From NCBI RefSeq assembly GCF_900114115.1, contig NZ_FORX01000027.1, forward strand, positions 1 to 43,261: DNA of 43,261 bases, given 5' to 3'. Within the stretch, counting starts at the first letter, position 1, and each line of letters begins with the position of its first letter. Made by a program: the position numbers and the translations under genes. Origin of the DNA: Desulfomicrobium apsheronum. GTDB lineage: Bacteria; Desulfobacterota; Desulfovibrionia; Desulfovibrionales; Desulfomicrobiaceae. Of this stretch, positions 27,901 through 36,186 are shown piece by piece. The notes under the pieces are model-generated. The model ran no database searches. It had not been told where the DNA came from and saw only the letters and a list, made by a program, of their open reading frames with translations.

Positions 27901-28207
27901 GAAAAAAATCCACCTGCTCGGCAAACCGCGCAACCAGCTGCTCGGGATCGTCGGCGGACACGAACCCGGCTTGCAGGGCCCGCGCGTTGCCGCGATTTAT
28001 TTCGTGGGGCAGTCGAAGGAAATCCAGCAGATGCTCGGAAATGCGCTGGGAAACCTCCTTGCGCAGTTGCAGGCCAACATCCCCGACCGCTTCACGGCTC
28101 CCGGTGAACGAAACCCAGCTGATCAGGATGGTGGAAAAAAGGATGACGCAGACCAGAAGCAACGGGATCGAGGTACGAAGAGAAATGCCGCCGCCAAAAA
28201 ATCTCAT
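24980..28207 (-). CDS. Hybrid sensor histidine kinase (dCache, HAMP, PAS-PAS, HisKA, HATPase, REC)
   Basis: The ATG at 28207 (MRFFGGGISLR, GAGGA 8 bases upstream) gives 1075 residues; the frame stays open further upstream without plausible coding. Membrane segments at about 13-33 and 340-362 flank a large periplasmic dCache-type sensor. HAMP and two PAS domains follow (about 440-700). The kinase core has His713 in NMSHEIRTPLNG, the N box NLVGNALKYTD, DTGVGIP and GAGLGLTIV. A receiver domain at the C-terminus has the phospho-acceptor Asp1005 (ILMDVQMP). There is no output domain and no cognate regulator beside it, so phosphate presumably passes to an unlinked phosphotransfer protein. The signal is unknown. 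Confidence 0.9.
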   Translation of the reverse strand: MRFFGGGISLRTSIPLLLVCVILFSTILISWVSFTGSREAVGDVGLQLRKEVSQRISEHLLDFLRLPHEINRGNARALQAGFVSADDPEQLVARFAEQVDFFPSVSSIYFGNVQGGLANSGRDPEHGFKYSIRTDDFKAGVFRKFAMDSLGNQGEEMASVTSFDARTRPWYAKALLAEGPVWSDVYVLFTGQDLALAASRPVFDDRGQTLGVVSVDVFLSQITAFLQRLRIGSAGKAFIVDRAGLMVAGSGTEPLFIPGRDGNPGRRLLGEHSRDPLVQGAVQTLVSKFGALDRINAEHHLDFTDRGRKILMTASPLRDPLGIDWLIVVVVPEADFMARIGENARVSMVLIPGVLILALLVGAVLARRIVKPISRLDAAAGRLAGGGGLERIDEISRFSEVQSLTRSFNRMALQLADTMQAMQLELGERQRAEAALGESEARYRTLVELAVDGILLGSHEGVIIGANECMCDLLGLTREDLIGKHVGDLPFKPESLAKTPLHFHLLEEGKIVQKERTLLRADGSELHVEMRSKMMPDGTYQSIYRDVTARKRAEEALRESEERLRTLSDNLPGGLVYQLETDLGGGHRRFLYVSAGVELLHEVSVQEVLDDAAVIYAQVEPEDRAFLAKRQAQAESAQSLFQAEVRFRLPSGTVRWSHLASAPRMLSADRVLWDGVEIDITERKMAEAALLDAKEAAEAANTVKTEFLANMSHEIRTPLNGIQGMMQLLRQTNLDPEQERFVDLSITSAMRLTRLLTDILDISRIEAGKMSILEAPFSVAELVDSVVELFAIPAREKGLSLDCVIHPGLSAQLVGDEARVRQILFNLVGNALKYTDQGGVTVELSPLRADSCLSGGVCLHVADTGVGIPEQMLSGVFEPFRQVEGSHTRRYEGAGLGLTIVRRLVELMHGSIEVKSAAGTGTSVRVTLPLSAASDYRPLAETVAEVVDTGAGRSLRILLAEDEAINQLAMRTLLERAGHVVALACNGQEVLDLLLAEDFDCILMDVQMPVMSGVEATRKIRALSGSKKDIPIIALTAHAMSGDRELFLGAGMDDYLPKPVGMTDLINTIAKLRRA

Positions 28208-28512
28208 GCGAAATCCTCGCGTAGGTCGCGCCACCAGGCATGTCCGACCGGCGCTACAAGCCCAAGGTTCAAACCCACGCCGGCTGCATGGCCAGTGTCG
28301 CGCAACGTGCAAGGAGATTCGTGATCCATGGGCAGCTTGTATGACAGGAGTTCAGACTCTGGCAAGACAGCCTTCAAGCCCTCATACCGGGCCAAAGGTA
28401 AAAACACCATGCACCCGCGACTCGCCTGGAACATGGGCGCAAAAAAAGGCTGAACACCATGTGAACAGCCTTTTTTTGTTGACGCAGCAGATCGCCACTT
28501 TTCAACGACCTG
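28208..28512. other. Intergenic region upstream of the histidine kinase
   Basis: No supported gene lies in these 305 bases. A minus-strand frame of 76 codons ends in an ATGA overlap with the kinase start but has no ribosome site and no recognisable product. The right part is a terminator. The promoter of the kinase is presumably here. Confidence 0.5.
28441..28477. terminator. Terminator after the SatP-like gene
   Basis: AAAAAAAGGCTG (28441-28452) and CAGCCTTTTTTT (28466-28477) are exact inverted copies. On the minus strand the stem ends in seven Ts about 35 bases after the transporter gene stop. Confidence 0.85.
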
Positions 28513-29100
28513 CTAGGAACGCGCGACAGGTCCCAGCGGAAGCACCGTACGGCCATAAACCTCGTTCAAAACCTGCGCGATGGCCGTATAGAAAGCGGAG
28601 AAACCGCACAGGATGCCCACATATCCGCCAATGACCTTGTACGCCGCGATGTGGGTCAAATCACCGATGGCCAGCAGCCAAAACAGAGCGACCAAAGTGC
28701 CGAAAACGACCTGTAGAGCCCGGCTCAGGCGGAAGGTTCCGATGAACATGCCAAAGGTGAAAAGACCCCAGATGGCCAGATAGAAGCCCATGGCGGTTTC
28801 ATCGGCCTTCTCGGCAAGGCCCAGGGCGGGCAGGGTCCAGATGGCCACGAGCGAGAGCCAGAAGGAACCGTAGGCGGTAAAGGCTGTCAGGCCGAATGTG
28901 TTGTTTTTCTTGGATTCGAGGATGCCGGCGATGATCTGGGCGATGCCGCCCACGAAAATGCCCATGCCCAAAATCATGGAGTTATTGGGATAAAGACCCG
29001 CATTGTGGATGTTGAGCAAAATTGTGGTCAGCCCGAAGCCCACCAGTCCCAGCGGAGCAGGATTGGCGGAAGTGTCCTTGATGCGCATTTCAGAGTTCAC
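28513..29100 (-). CDS. satP: GPR1/FUN34/YaaH-family acetate/succinate transporter (SatP-like)
   Basis: The family moves acetate or succinate across the inner membrane with protons or by a channel-like route. I choose GTG 29100, which has AAGGA six bases upstream and gives 195 residues; an ATG four codons later is the alternative. The signature NPAPLGL is at residues 13-19. Six hydrophobic segments follow, as in the family. Acetate is a main end product or carbon source of incomplete-oxidising sulfate reducers, which fits the context. It lies 125 bases downstream of moaC, but a terminator in between suggests separate transcription. Confidence 0.88.
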   Translation of the reverse strand: MNSEMRIKDTSANPAPLGLVGFGLTTILLNIHNAGLYPNNSMILGMGIFVGGIAQIIAGILESKKNNTFGLTAFTAYGSFWLSLVAIWTLPALGLAEKADETAMGFYLAIWGLFTFGMFIGTFRLSRALQVVFGTLVALFWLLAIGDLTHIAAYKVIGGYVGILCGFSAFYTAIAQVLNEVYGRTVLPLGPVARS

Positions 29101-29167
29101 GAATAATCCTTGTTTGTTATGAAAAAAAATTACTTTCCGTTGTCGGATGGAGACAGGCCTTGTTTGC

Positions 29168-29198
29168 AAAAAAACGCGCTCTGGAAATCCAAAGCGCG
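29168..29198 (-). terminator. Rho-independent terminator of moaC
   Basis: On the minus strand CGCGCTTTGG (29198-29189) pairs with CCAGAGCGCG (29184-29175) with one mismatch and a 4-base loop, followed by a run of seven Ts. Confidence 0.85.
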
Positions 29199-29225
29199 CA
29201 CTCATAATTTCCGGGAGTGGAGATG

Positions 29226-29705
29226 CTACTCGGCGTTGAACTCGCCGCTTTTTCCACCGCTCTTGTGCGTAAGCCTGCAATCCGTGATCAGAATGTCGCG
29301 CTGCACGGCCTTGCACATGTCGTAGATGGTCATGGCCGCAACCTGGGCGGCCATGAGCGCTTCCATTTCCACGCCTGTGGGTCCGGTGGTCCGCGCCTCG
29401 GCCTCGATCTCTATGGCCAGATCGGCAGGCACGGGCGTGAGCTTCACGTCGACCTTGGAAAGCAAAATAGGGTGACACATGGGAATGAGCTCCCAGGTAC
29501 GCTTGGCGGCCATGATCCCGGCCACCTTGGCCGTGGTCAGCACGTCACCCTTGGGCAGGGCGTTTCTGGTCAAAAGGTCGAAGGTGCGTGCATTGAGCAG
29601 AACCCGTGTCCGCACCACCGCCCGGCGCCTGGTATCCGCCTTGTCGCCCACGTCCACCATGACCACGTTCCCGGCCTCATCGATATGCGTCAACCTCTCG
29701 TCCAT
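29226..29705 (-). CDS. moaC: Cyclic pyranopterin monophosphate synthase MoaC
   Basis: MoaC converts the MoaA product 3',8-cH2GTP into cyclic pyranopterin monophosphate for molybdenum or tungsten cofactor. The ATG at 29705 (MDERLTHID) has GGAGGGG upstream and gives 159 residues, the normal size; the open frame extends 19 codons further. Family motifs are present: [51 protein letters not shown], and the C-terminal KSGGKSG. No other cofactor genes are adjacent. Formate dehydrogenases and related enzymes of sulfate reducers would use the cofactor. Confidence 0.95.
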   Translation of the reverse strand: MDERLTHIDEAGNVVMVDVGDKADTRRRAVVRTRVLLNARTFDLLTRNALPKGDVLTTAKVAGIMAAKRTWELIPMCHPILLSKVDVKLTPVPADLAIEIEAEARTTGPTGVEMEALMAAQVAAMTIYDMCKAVQRDILITDCRLTHKSGGKSGEFNAE

Positions 29706-29771
29706 GTTCCCCTCCGCAAAAGAAAAGGCCGGAAACATGCGCTTCCGGCCTGCTCGATTCATGTGTAAAGA

Positions 29772-30881
29772 TCAGTCGCCCATGGCTTTCTTGAAGAAAT
29801 CCTTGACCTTGTTCAAGGGACGGCTCTCTTCGAGTTTGTCGAACTCGCGCAGCAGTTCTTCCTGTTTCTTGGTCACCTTGGTCGGGATGCGCACGGAAAC
29901 CTCCACCAGCAGGTCCCCTTTCTGAGTGCTGCCCAGATGTGGCAGTCCCATGCCCTTGATGCGCAGAATCTTGCCGGACTGCGTGCCCTTGGGAATTTCC
30001 AGGGTCACGGGCTCGTCAAGGGTAGGCACCTCGATCTTGGCGCCAAGGATGGCCTGCACGATGGAGATGTCGGCCACGATGACCAGATCCTGGCCCCGGC
30101 GGGTGAAGATCTTGTCTTCCTCGACATAGATGACCACGTACAGATCGCCGTGCGGGCCACCGAAATCACCCGGCTCGCCCTCGCCGCGCAGACGCAGGCG
30201 GCTGCCGTTGTCCACGCCCCCGGGAATGCGCACCTTGAGGCTCTTGTTGACCTGCACGATGCCCTGTCCGCGACATTTGGCGCAGGGATGGGTGACGACC
30301 TTGCCTTCTCCCCGGCAGACCGGGCAGGGCACGGAAATCCTGAAAAAGCCCTGGCTCTGGGTCACCTGGCCCTGGCCGCGACAATGCTGGCAGGTCTCGG
30401 CCGTGTGTCCGGGAGCGGAGCCCGAACCGGAACAGTCGGAACAGACTTCCTTCTTGGGGATGTTGAGGTCAACCTCCGTACCCTTGGCCGCGTCACGGAA
30501 TGAAACGGTCAGGTTGTAGCGCAGATCAGCCCCGGCACGGGGACGCCTGCGGCCGCCGGCGGCAGCGCCGAAGCCGAAGAAATCCCCGAAAATATCCCCG
30601 AAAGCACTGAACACGTCTTCAGAGGAATGGAAATGGTCTCCAAACCCCTGGCCATTCATGCCGGCGTGCCCGAAACGGTCGTACTGGGCGCGTTTGCTCG
30701 CGTCCCCCAGCACCTCGTATGCTTCTGCGGCTTCCTTGAACTTGTCTTCCGCCTCCGGATTGTCGGGGTTGCGGTCCGGGTGGAATTGCAACGCCATCTT
30801 GCGGTAGGCACTCTTGATTTCATCCGCCGCTGCGTCGCGGCCTACACCGAGCACATCGTAATAATCACGCTTGTCAGCCAT
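29772..30881 (-). CDS. dnaJ: Chaperone DnaJ
   Basis: DnaJ is the Hsp40 co-chaperone that delivers clients to DnaK and stimulates its ATPase. The 369-residue protein is a complete type I DnaJ: J domain with HPD at 34-36, a Gly/Phe-rich linker ([26 protein letters not shown]), four CxxCxGxG zinc repeats ([32 protein letters not shown]), and the C-terminal substrate and dimer domains. The start overlaps the rpoZ stop by one base. dnaK and grpE are not in the window. Confidence 0.96.
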   Translation of the reverse strand: MADKRDYYDVLGVGRDAAADEIKSAYRKMALQFHPDRNPDNPEAEDKFKEAAEAYEVLGDASKRAQYDRFGHAGMNGQGFGDHFHSSEDVFSAFGDIFGDFFGFGAAAGGRRRPRAGADLRYNLTVSFRDAAKGTEVDLNIPKKEVCSDCSGSGSAPGHTAETCQHCRGQGQVTQSQGFFRISVPCPVCRGEGKVVTHPCAKCRGQGIVQVNKSLKVRIPGGVDNGSRLRLRGEGEPGDFGGPHGDLYVVIYVEEDKIFTRRGQDLVIVADISIVQAILGAKIEVPTLDEPVTLEIPKGTQSGKILRIKGMGLPHLGSTQKGDLLVEVSVRIPTKVTKKQEELLREFDKLEESRPLNKVKDFFKKAMGD

Positions 30882-31111
30882 TATTCATCCTGATCGTCAG
30901 CTTCAAAACTCAAATCCTCGACGCGCTCCACGTCGGGCAGAACCTTTCCTTCGGCAATTTCCCTGAGGGCGGTCACGATCTCCTTGTTTTTGCTTGCTAC
31001 AAGGGGCTCGTATCCTTCATGATATTGCTTGACCCGCTTAATGGCCATCTGCACGATCAGAAATCTGTTGTTGACCTTCTCCAAGCAATCTTCAACGGTA
31101 ATTCTGGCCAT
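30881..31111 (-). CDS. rpoZ: RNA polymerase omega subunit
   Basis: Omega helps assemble RNA polymerase and is part of one ppGpp site in proteobacteria. The 76-residue product begins [17 protein letters not shown], the standard omega N-terminus, followed by the conserved [10 protein letters not shown] block. An acidic tail (SFEADDQDE) closes it. GGAGGTG precedes the ATG by a few bases. The TAATG junction with dnaJ implies translational coupling. Confidence 0.95.
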   Translation of the reverse strand: MARITVEDCLEKVNNRFLIVQMAIKRVKQYHEGYEPLVASKNKEIVTALREIAEGKVLPDVERVEDLSFEADDQDE

Positions 31112-31127
31112 TGCACCTCCGAAAAAA

Positions 31128-31155
31128 TGTATATGAATGTGTGAATAAACGACAA
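31128..31155 (-). promoter_or_regulatory. Possible promoter of rpoZ-dnaJ
   Basis: On the minus strand TTGTCG (31155-31150) and TATACA (31133-31128) are separated by 16 bases, each matching the sigma-70 consensus at four positions. The -10 would sit very close to the ATG, giving a short leader. Confidence 0.3.
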
Positions 31156-31283
31156 AAAGTCCCGGCCGCTAAAAAGTCGAGTCGGGAATAACATTTCACG
31201 CTACGCATAACCCCAGGACACTGTCAACTCACAATTCGCAGGCGAGCAGCCAAGACCCTTTACACGGCCCGAAGCGCTTTGTA

Positions 31284-31311
31284 CTGACCTGCGCTTCTGA
31301 TGGGTCATAAT
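31284..31311 (+). promoter_or_regulatory. Possible promoter of the TtcA-like gene
   Basis: CTGACC (31284-31289) and CATAAT (31306-31311) are 16 bases apart, matching the sigma-70 consensus at four and five positions. They lie about 70 bases upstream of the ATG. The rest of the 270-base gap back to rpoZ shows nothing else. Confidence 0.35.
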
Positions 31312-31382
31312 ACCCGCAAAGGATCTGTCAAATCCTCACGCGCGAGCCGACCCCGCGACACTTCAGCCCAAGGACGAGCAAC

Positions 31383-32132
31383 ATGGCCCAGTGGGGAAGA
31401 CTCAAATACGCACAGCAATTCTGTCTCGGACAGGCCGGCAAGATCATGCAGCAGACAGGCATGGCCTGGCCCGGGGCACGCATCGGGCTGGCCGTTTCCG
31501 GCGGCATGGACAGCTGGGTCATGCTTCAGGTCATGGTCATGCGCCAGCGCATCGTCCCCTTTCCCATCGAACTGTTTGTCATCCACCTGAACCCCGGCTT
31601 TGACGGAATGACCCACGCACCCCTGGCGGAGTGGATGCGCGTGAACGGCGTTGCGGGACATCTGGAAACCACCGATTTCGGACCCAGGGCGCACTCTGCC
31701 GAGAACCGCAAGAAATCGCCCTGTTTTTTCTGCGCGTGGCATCGGCGCAAACGCCTCTTCGACATCTGCAAGCAGTACAACCTGACCCACCTCGCCCTTG
31801 GGCACAACACCGACGACCTGGTCTCAACCTTCTTCATGAACATGCTGAAAACAGGCAAAATCTACGGACTGGTCCCCAAGGAGAGCTATTTCGGAGGCAG
31901 GCTGACCCTCATCCGCCCCCTGCTCCTGCTGGACAAGGCCACCATCACCCAGGCGTGCAGACAGTGGAAACTCCCGGTCTGGGAAAACGACTGCCCCTCC
32001 AAGGACAAGACCTCCCGCAGCCAGACCCTGAATCAGGCCCTGGCGCTGTGCGGAGGCGACAAGCGCATCCGCACCAACATGTTCAACGCCCTGCGCCGCT
32101 GGCAGCTCGAGTCCTGGCCCGGCATGATCTGA
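31383..32132 (+). CDS. TtcA-family tRNA 2-thiocytidine synthetase-like protein
   Basis: TtcA-type enzymes adenylate and thiolate cytidine 32 of tRNA using an iron-sulfur cluster. The 249-residue product has the PP-loop ATP motif SGGMDS (39-44). Cluster-type cysteines are Cys114-xx-Cys117 (SPCFFCAW) and Cys204 (ENDCPSKDK), matching the three-cysteine layout of TtcA. LGHNTDDLVST is the usual GHNxDD family block. It is shorter than E. coli TtcA (about 310), so it may be a related group member with another substrate tRNA position. A terminator separates it from the flagellar operon downstream. Confidence 0.8.
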   Translation: MAQWGRLKYAQQFCLGQAGKIMQQTGMAWPGARIGLAVSGGMDSWVMLQVMVMRQRIVPFPIELFVIHLNPGFDGMTHAPLAEWMRVNGVAGHLETTDFGPRAHSAENRKKSPCFFCAWHRRKRLFDICKQYNLTHLALGHNTDDLVSTFFMNMLKTGKIYGLVPKESYFGGRLTLIRPLLLLDKATITQACRQWKLPVWENDCPSKDKTSRSQTLNQALALCGGDKRIRTNMFNALRRWQLESWPGMI

Positions 32133-32180
32133 AAAGGCCCGGCCTTGTGCCGGAAGCCGTCACCCGACGTCGAAACCGAG

Positions 32181-32206
32181 CGCGGACTTTTTATGGTCCG
32201 CGTTTT
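32181..32206 (+). terminator. Terminator between the TtcA-like gene and fliR
   Basis: CGCGGAC (32181-32187) pairs with GTCCGCG (32196-32202), an 8-base loop, followed by TTTTGCTTT. It ends only 15 bases before the fliR ATG, so fliR needs a promoter overlapping it or read-through. Confidence 0.6.
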
Positions 32207-32220
32207 GCTTTGGCACCTCC

Positions 32221-33000
32221 ATGGATCTCTTCTCCCTCGACCCCGCAGTCATTTTGACCTTCATCTTTGCGCTGATGCGCATAAGCCTCATTCTTTTCCT
32301 GATGCCTTTTTTTGGCGGCGCAGTCCTGCCCGCCACTGTCAAAGCCGCACTCTGCCTGACCCTGACCCTGGCCCTGTGGCCAAGGCTTCCCATGGTGGGA
32401 GTCCAGATGCCGAGCCATCCCTTTGCCCTTGCGGTCATGCTGGGCGCGGAACTGCTGCTGGGCCTCATCCTGGGCATGGTCATCCGCTTCATCTTCGCCG
32501 CCATCCAGACTGGCGGGCAGCTCATCGGCTTCCAGATGGGCTTTGCCATGGTCAACGTCGTGGACCCCGATTCCGGCGCTTCCGAGGCGGTCACGGCCCA
32601 CTTCATGTACATGGTCAGTTTGCTGACGTTCCTGTCCATCAACGGGCATCTGTATTTGCTGAGCGGGCTGATGAAAAGTTTCGATCTGCTCCCGCCCGGC
32701 TCCATTCTCATTTCCGCGCGGCTGACGGACCAGATATTCGCCCTGTCGGGTCAGATTTTTGTCCTGGCCATTCAGATCGGCGCGCCGGTCATTGCCGCCA
32801 TCCTCCTTGTGGACCTGGCACTGGCCCTTATTTCCCGTGCGTCTCCGCAGATGAACGTGCTCATTATCGGCTTCCCGATCAAGATCGCCGTCGGCTTCCT
32901 GTTTATGGGTATCATCTTTGAAATCATCAGCCTGCACATGGAGGGATTCGTGTCCCGCATGCCGCTGCTCTTCTCCCAAATCATCGGCGCGATGCGCTAG
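32221..33000 (+). CDS. fliR: Flagellar export gate protein FliR
   Basis: FliR is an inner-membrane component of the flagellar type III export gate, building the core with FliP and FliQ. The 259-residue, highly hydrophobic protein has about six membrane segments, starting with PAVILTFIFALMRISLILFL, and the FliR-type blocks GFQMGFAMVNVVDP and LNVLIIGFPIKI-like NVLIIGFPIKIAVG. The length is normal. It is followed by flhB after 6 bases, as in many flagellar operons. fliP and fliQ are not in the window. Confidence 0.93.
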   Translation: MDLFSLDPAVILTFIFALMRISLILFLMPFFGGAVLPATVKAALCLTLTLALWPRLPMVGVQMPSHPFALAVMLGAELLLGLILGMVIRFIFAAIQTGGQLIGFQMGFAMVNVVDPDSGASEAVTAHFMYMVSLLTFLSINGHLYLLSGLMKSFDLLPPGSILISARLTDQIFALSGQIFVLAIQIGAPVIAAILLVDLALALISRASPQMNVLIIGFPIKIAVGFLFMGIIFEIISLHMEGFVSRMPLLFSQIIGAMR

Positions 33001-33006
33001 GCAACC

Positions 33007-34071
33007 ATGGCACAGAACGATCCGAGTCGCACCGAAAACGCCACCCCCAAACGACGCAACAAGGCGCGTGACGAGGGAAATGTCCCCAAGAGCCAAGAGC
33101 TGCCCAAGCCCCTGACCCTGCTCTTCGGCCTGCTCATGCTGCAGCTCTATCTCGGCACCATACGCACCGAAATCGAAAATCTGATGAAATGGTTTTTCAC
33201 GGAAGGATTCGTTTTCGAACTGACTCCAGGGTCGATTCTCTCCCTGTTTCAAACCTGCCTTTACAGCATTTCCGTGATGGTCCTGCCGATCATGCTCGTC
33301 ATCGCTGTCGCCGCCTTCATCACCGTCCGGCTGCAGGTCGGACAGCTTTGGGCGCCAAAGGTCTTCAAGCCGAAATTCCAGATGTTCAACGTCTTGTCCG
33401 GCCTCAAAAAACTCTTCAGCAAGCAGGCCCTGGTCCGCTTGGTCAAAAGCATCTTCATGGCGGCGGCCGTGGCCCTTGGGCCATACATCGTCATCAAGCA
33501 GGCCTTCGGAGAAGTCATCCCGCTCTTTTACCAGCCCGCCGAAAGCATCGCCGCTTACGTGCTCAACGCCGGGCAGACCATGTTCTATTACGCGCTCACC
33601 CCCATGATCCTGATCGGCATCGCGGACCTGCTCTATACCCGCTGGGACTACGAGGAGAACCTGAAGATGACCAAGAGCGAGGTCAAGGACGAACGCAAGC
33701 AGGCCGAGGGCGATCCGGCCATCAAGAACAAACAGCGTCAGAAAATGATGGCAGTCATGATGCGGCGCATGATGCAGGACGTGCCCAAGGCCGACGTGGT
33801 CATCACCAACCCCACCCATCTGGCCATCGCCATCCGCTACAACGCCATGGAAGCCCCGGCCCCCATGGTCCTGGCCAAGGGTGCCGGAGCCGTTGCCCAG
33901 CGCATCAAGGACATCGCCCGGGAGAACAATGTGCCCATCCGTGAAAACAAGCCCCTGGCACGCGCCTTGTATAAGGTGATCGAAGTCGGCGACACGATTC
34001 CCGAGGAATTCTACCAGGCAGTGGCCGCAATCCTGGCCCAGATTTACAAAACCAAACAAAATCCGCGCTGA
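33007..34071 (+). CDS. flhB: Flagellar export switch protein FlhB
   Basis: FlhB switches the flagellar exporter from rod/hook to filament substrates by self-cleavage. The 354-residue protein has four membrane segments in its first 210 residues. The cytoplasmic domain contains the autocleavage motif Asn268-Pro-Thr-His271 (ITNPTHLAIAIRY). The N-terminus (SRTENATPKRRNKARDEGNVPKSQEL) is the typical basic FlhB leader. It lies between fliR and flhA. Nothing unusual is seen. Confidence 0.96.
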   Translation: MAQNDPSRTENATPKRRNKARDEGNVPKSQELPKPLTLLFGLLMLQLYLGTIRTEIENLMKWFFTEGFVFELTPGSILSLFQTCLYSISVMVLPIMLVIAVAAFITVRLQVGQLWAPKVFKPKFQMFNVLSGLKKLFSKQALVRLVKSIFMAAAVALGPYIVIKQAFGEVIPLFYQPAESIAAYVLNAGQTMFYYALTPMILIGIADLLYTRWDYEENLKMTKSEVKDERKQAEGDPAIKNKQRQKMMAVMMRRMMQDVPKADVVITNPTHLAIAIRYNAMEAPAPMVLAKGAGAVAQRIKDIARENNVPIRENKPLARALYKVIEVGDTIPEEFYQAVAAILAQIYKTKQNPR

Positions 34072-34097
34072 GCATCAGCGGCAAGGACGTCAAAATA

Positions 34098-36185
34098 ATG
34101 GCTACACGCACCGAGGCCATGACCATCAACTACAAACGCTTTACCCGGCAGGGAGACATCCTGCTGGCCGCAGGCGTTGTCATGACCCTCTTTGTCATGC
34201 TGGTGCCATTGCCGACCATCATCCTCGACATACTGCTGGCTTTTTCCATTTCCTTCTCCCTGGTCATCCTCATCACCTCGATGTTCATGACCTCGCCTCT
34301 GGAATTCTCGATCTTCCCTTCGGTCCTGCTCGTGACCACGCTGCTGCGCCTTGCGCTCAATGTGGCCTCGACCAGGCTCATCCTGCTCCATGGAGACCAG
34401 GGCACCTCGGCGGCGGGCAAGGTCATCGAGGCTTTCGGGCAATTCGTGGTCGGAGGCAATTTTGCCATCGGCGCGGTCATTTTCCTGATTCTCTTCATCC
34501 TGAACAAGACCGTCATCGTGGCCGGCACGACACGTATCGCCGAGGTCGCGGCCCGCTTCACCCTGGACGCCATGCCCGGAAAGCAGATGGCCATCGAGGC
34601 CGACCTGAACGCCGGACTCATCGACGAGCAGCAGGCCATCAAGCAGCGCGAAAATCTGCGCCGGGAAGCGGACTTCTACGGAGCCATGGACGGCGCGGGC
34701 AAGTTCGTCTCTGGAGACGTCAACGCGGGCATGTTCATCACCTTCATCAATATCGTGGGCGGCATCTTCATCGGCGTGCTGCAAAAAGACATGAGCTGGA
34801 TGGAAGCGGCCCAGACCTTCTCCCTGCTGACCATCGGCGACGGCCTGGTCTCGACCATCCCGTCGCTCATCACCTCCACCTCGGCCGGCCTCATTGTCAG
34901 CCGGGCCGCGGCCGAAGCGCGCATGGGCGAGGAATTCATCGGCCAGTTGACCAACCATCCCAAGGCTCTCAGGCTGGTCTCGGGCGTGCTCCTGCTCTTC
35001 GCCATAGTCCCGGGCATGCCGACCGTGGCCTTCATGACCCTCTCCCTGGTCCTCTTCATGGTGGCGCTGTTCGCCGATCGCATCAAAGCCGAAAACAAGT
35101 TGCCGGAAACCGGAAAAAAGAAGAAGGGCTCCGCGCCCGACAGTCCGGAAGAAGTGCAGGCCCTGCTCCCGCTCGACATCATGGAACTCGAGGTGGGCTA
35201 TGGACTTATCCCGCTGGTGGACGAGGACCAGAACGGCAATCTTCTGGCCCGCATACGCTCCATTCGCCGCCAGTTCGCCCTGGACATGGGTGTCATCGTG
35301 CCGTCCCTGCATCTGCGCGACAACCTGCAGCTCAAGCCCGGCGAATACGTGGTCCAGATCAAGGGCAACCGGGTGGCTTCGGCGGAAATCATGATCGACC
35401 ATTTCCTGGCCATGGACCCCGGCGACGCGCGCCACGCCATCAAAGGCATCGAGACCCTGGAGCCGGCCTTCAATCTCCCGGCGCTGTGGATTCCCGACGC
35501 CAAGAAGGACGAGGCCGTCATGGCCGGCTACACCGTGGTCGATCCGTCTACGGTCATCGCCACGCACCTGACCGAGGTCTTCAAGCAGAACCTGCATGAA
35601 TTCCTGGGCCGCCAGGAAGTCCAGGCCCTGCTGGACAACCTGTCCCAGCGCGCGCCCAAGGTCGTTGAAGAGCTGGTGCCGGGCGTCCTGTCACTCGGCG
35701 TCCTGCAGAAGGTCTTGCAGAACCTGGTCCGCGAAAACGTGTCCATCCGCGACCTCCTGTCCATCGTGGAATGTCTGGCCGACTACGGTCATTCCTCAAA
35801 GGACGCGGATCAGTTGACGGAGTTCGTGCGCCAGCGCCTGTCCCGCACCATCATCAAGCCGTACCTGGGGACTGGCAACCTGCTGCCCATCATCTCCCTG
35901 TCGCCGACGATAGAGAACACGTTTCAGGAGAGCATCAAGCGTACGGACAACGGCTCCTATCTGGCCATGGAGCCGGGGACTGCGCACAAGATCATCCAGG
36001 CCATCAACAAGGCTGCGGAAAAGGGCATCGTGGCCGAGGGACAGCCTGTGCTGCTGACCTCCCCGGTCATCCGCCAGCATCTGTCCCAGCTTCTGGCCCG
36101 TTTTTTGCCAACCATGCCTGTCATCTCGCAGGCGGAAATACCGGCGGACATCAGACTTGAATCCGTAGCCATGGTGGAAATCTAA
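34098..36185 (+). CDS. flhA: Flagellar export gate protein FlhA
   Basis: FlhA forms the nonameric ring of the flagellar export gate and couples export to proton flow. The 695-residue protein has about eight membrane segments in residues 20-330. The conserved FHIPEP-type region is seen in FSISFSLVILITSMFMTSPLEFSIFPSVLL and KQMAIEADLNAGLIDE. The cytoplasmic chaperone- and substrate-docking domain fills 350-695. Start MATRTEAMTINYKRF; a second Met at residue 8 is possible. One base separates its stop from the flhF ATG. Confidence 0.96.
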   Translation: MATRTEAMTINYKRFTRQGDILLAAGVVMTLFVMLVPLPTIILDILLAFSISFSLVILITSMFMTSPLEFSIFPSVLLVTTLLRLALNVASTRLILLHGDQGTSAAGKVIEAFGQFVVGGNFAIGAVIFLILFILNKTVIVAGTTRIAEVAARFTLDAMPGKQMAIEADLNAGLIDEQQAIKQRENLRREADFYGAMDGAGKFVSGDVNAGMFITFINIVGGIFIGVLQKDMSWMEAAQTFSLLTIGDGLVSTIPSLITSTSAGLIVSRAAAEARMGEEFIGQLTNHPKALRLVSGVLLLFAIVPGMPTVAFMTLSLVLFMVALFADRIKAENKLPETGKKKKGSAPDSPEEVQALLPLDIMELEVGYGLIPLVDEDQNGNLLARIRSIRRQFALDMGVIVPSLHLRDNLQLKPGEYVVQIKGNRVASAEIMIDHFLAMDPGDARHAIKGIETLEPAFNLPALWIPDAKKDEAVMAGYTVVDPSTVIATHLTEVFKQNLHEFLGRQEVQALLDNLSQRAPKVVEELVPGVLSLGVLQKVLQNLVRENVSIRDLLSIVECLADYGHSSKDADQLTEFVRQRLSRTIIKPYLGTGNLLPIISLSPTIENTFQESIKRTDNGSYLAMEPGTAHKIIQAINKAAEKGIVAEGQPVLLTSPVIRQHLSQLLARFLPTMPVISQAEIPADIRLESVAMVEI

Positions 36186-36186
36186 G

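Noticed and set aside
28204-28434. 76-codon minus-strand frame ending in an ATGA overlap with the histidine kinase
   Set aside because: The overlap looks like coupling, but the ATG follows a terminator directly, has no ribosome site and the product is unrecognised.
32200-32225. TGGCAC before fliR as a sigma-54 -24 element
   Set aside because: No TTGCA/T element lies at the required spacing, and the ATG follows too closely.
32191-35597. Two long minus-strand frames opposite fliR, flhB and flhA
   Set aside because: Antisense shadows rich in Asp, His and Gln; the flagellar genes are complete on the plus strand.
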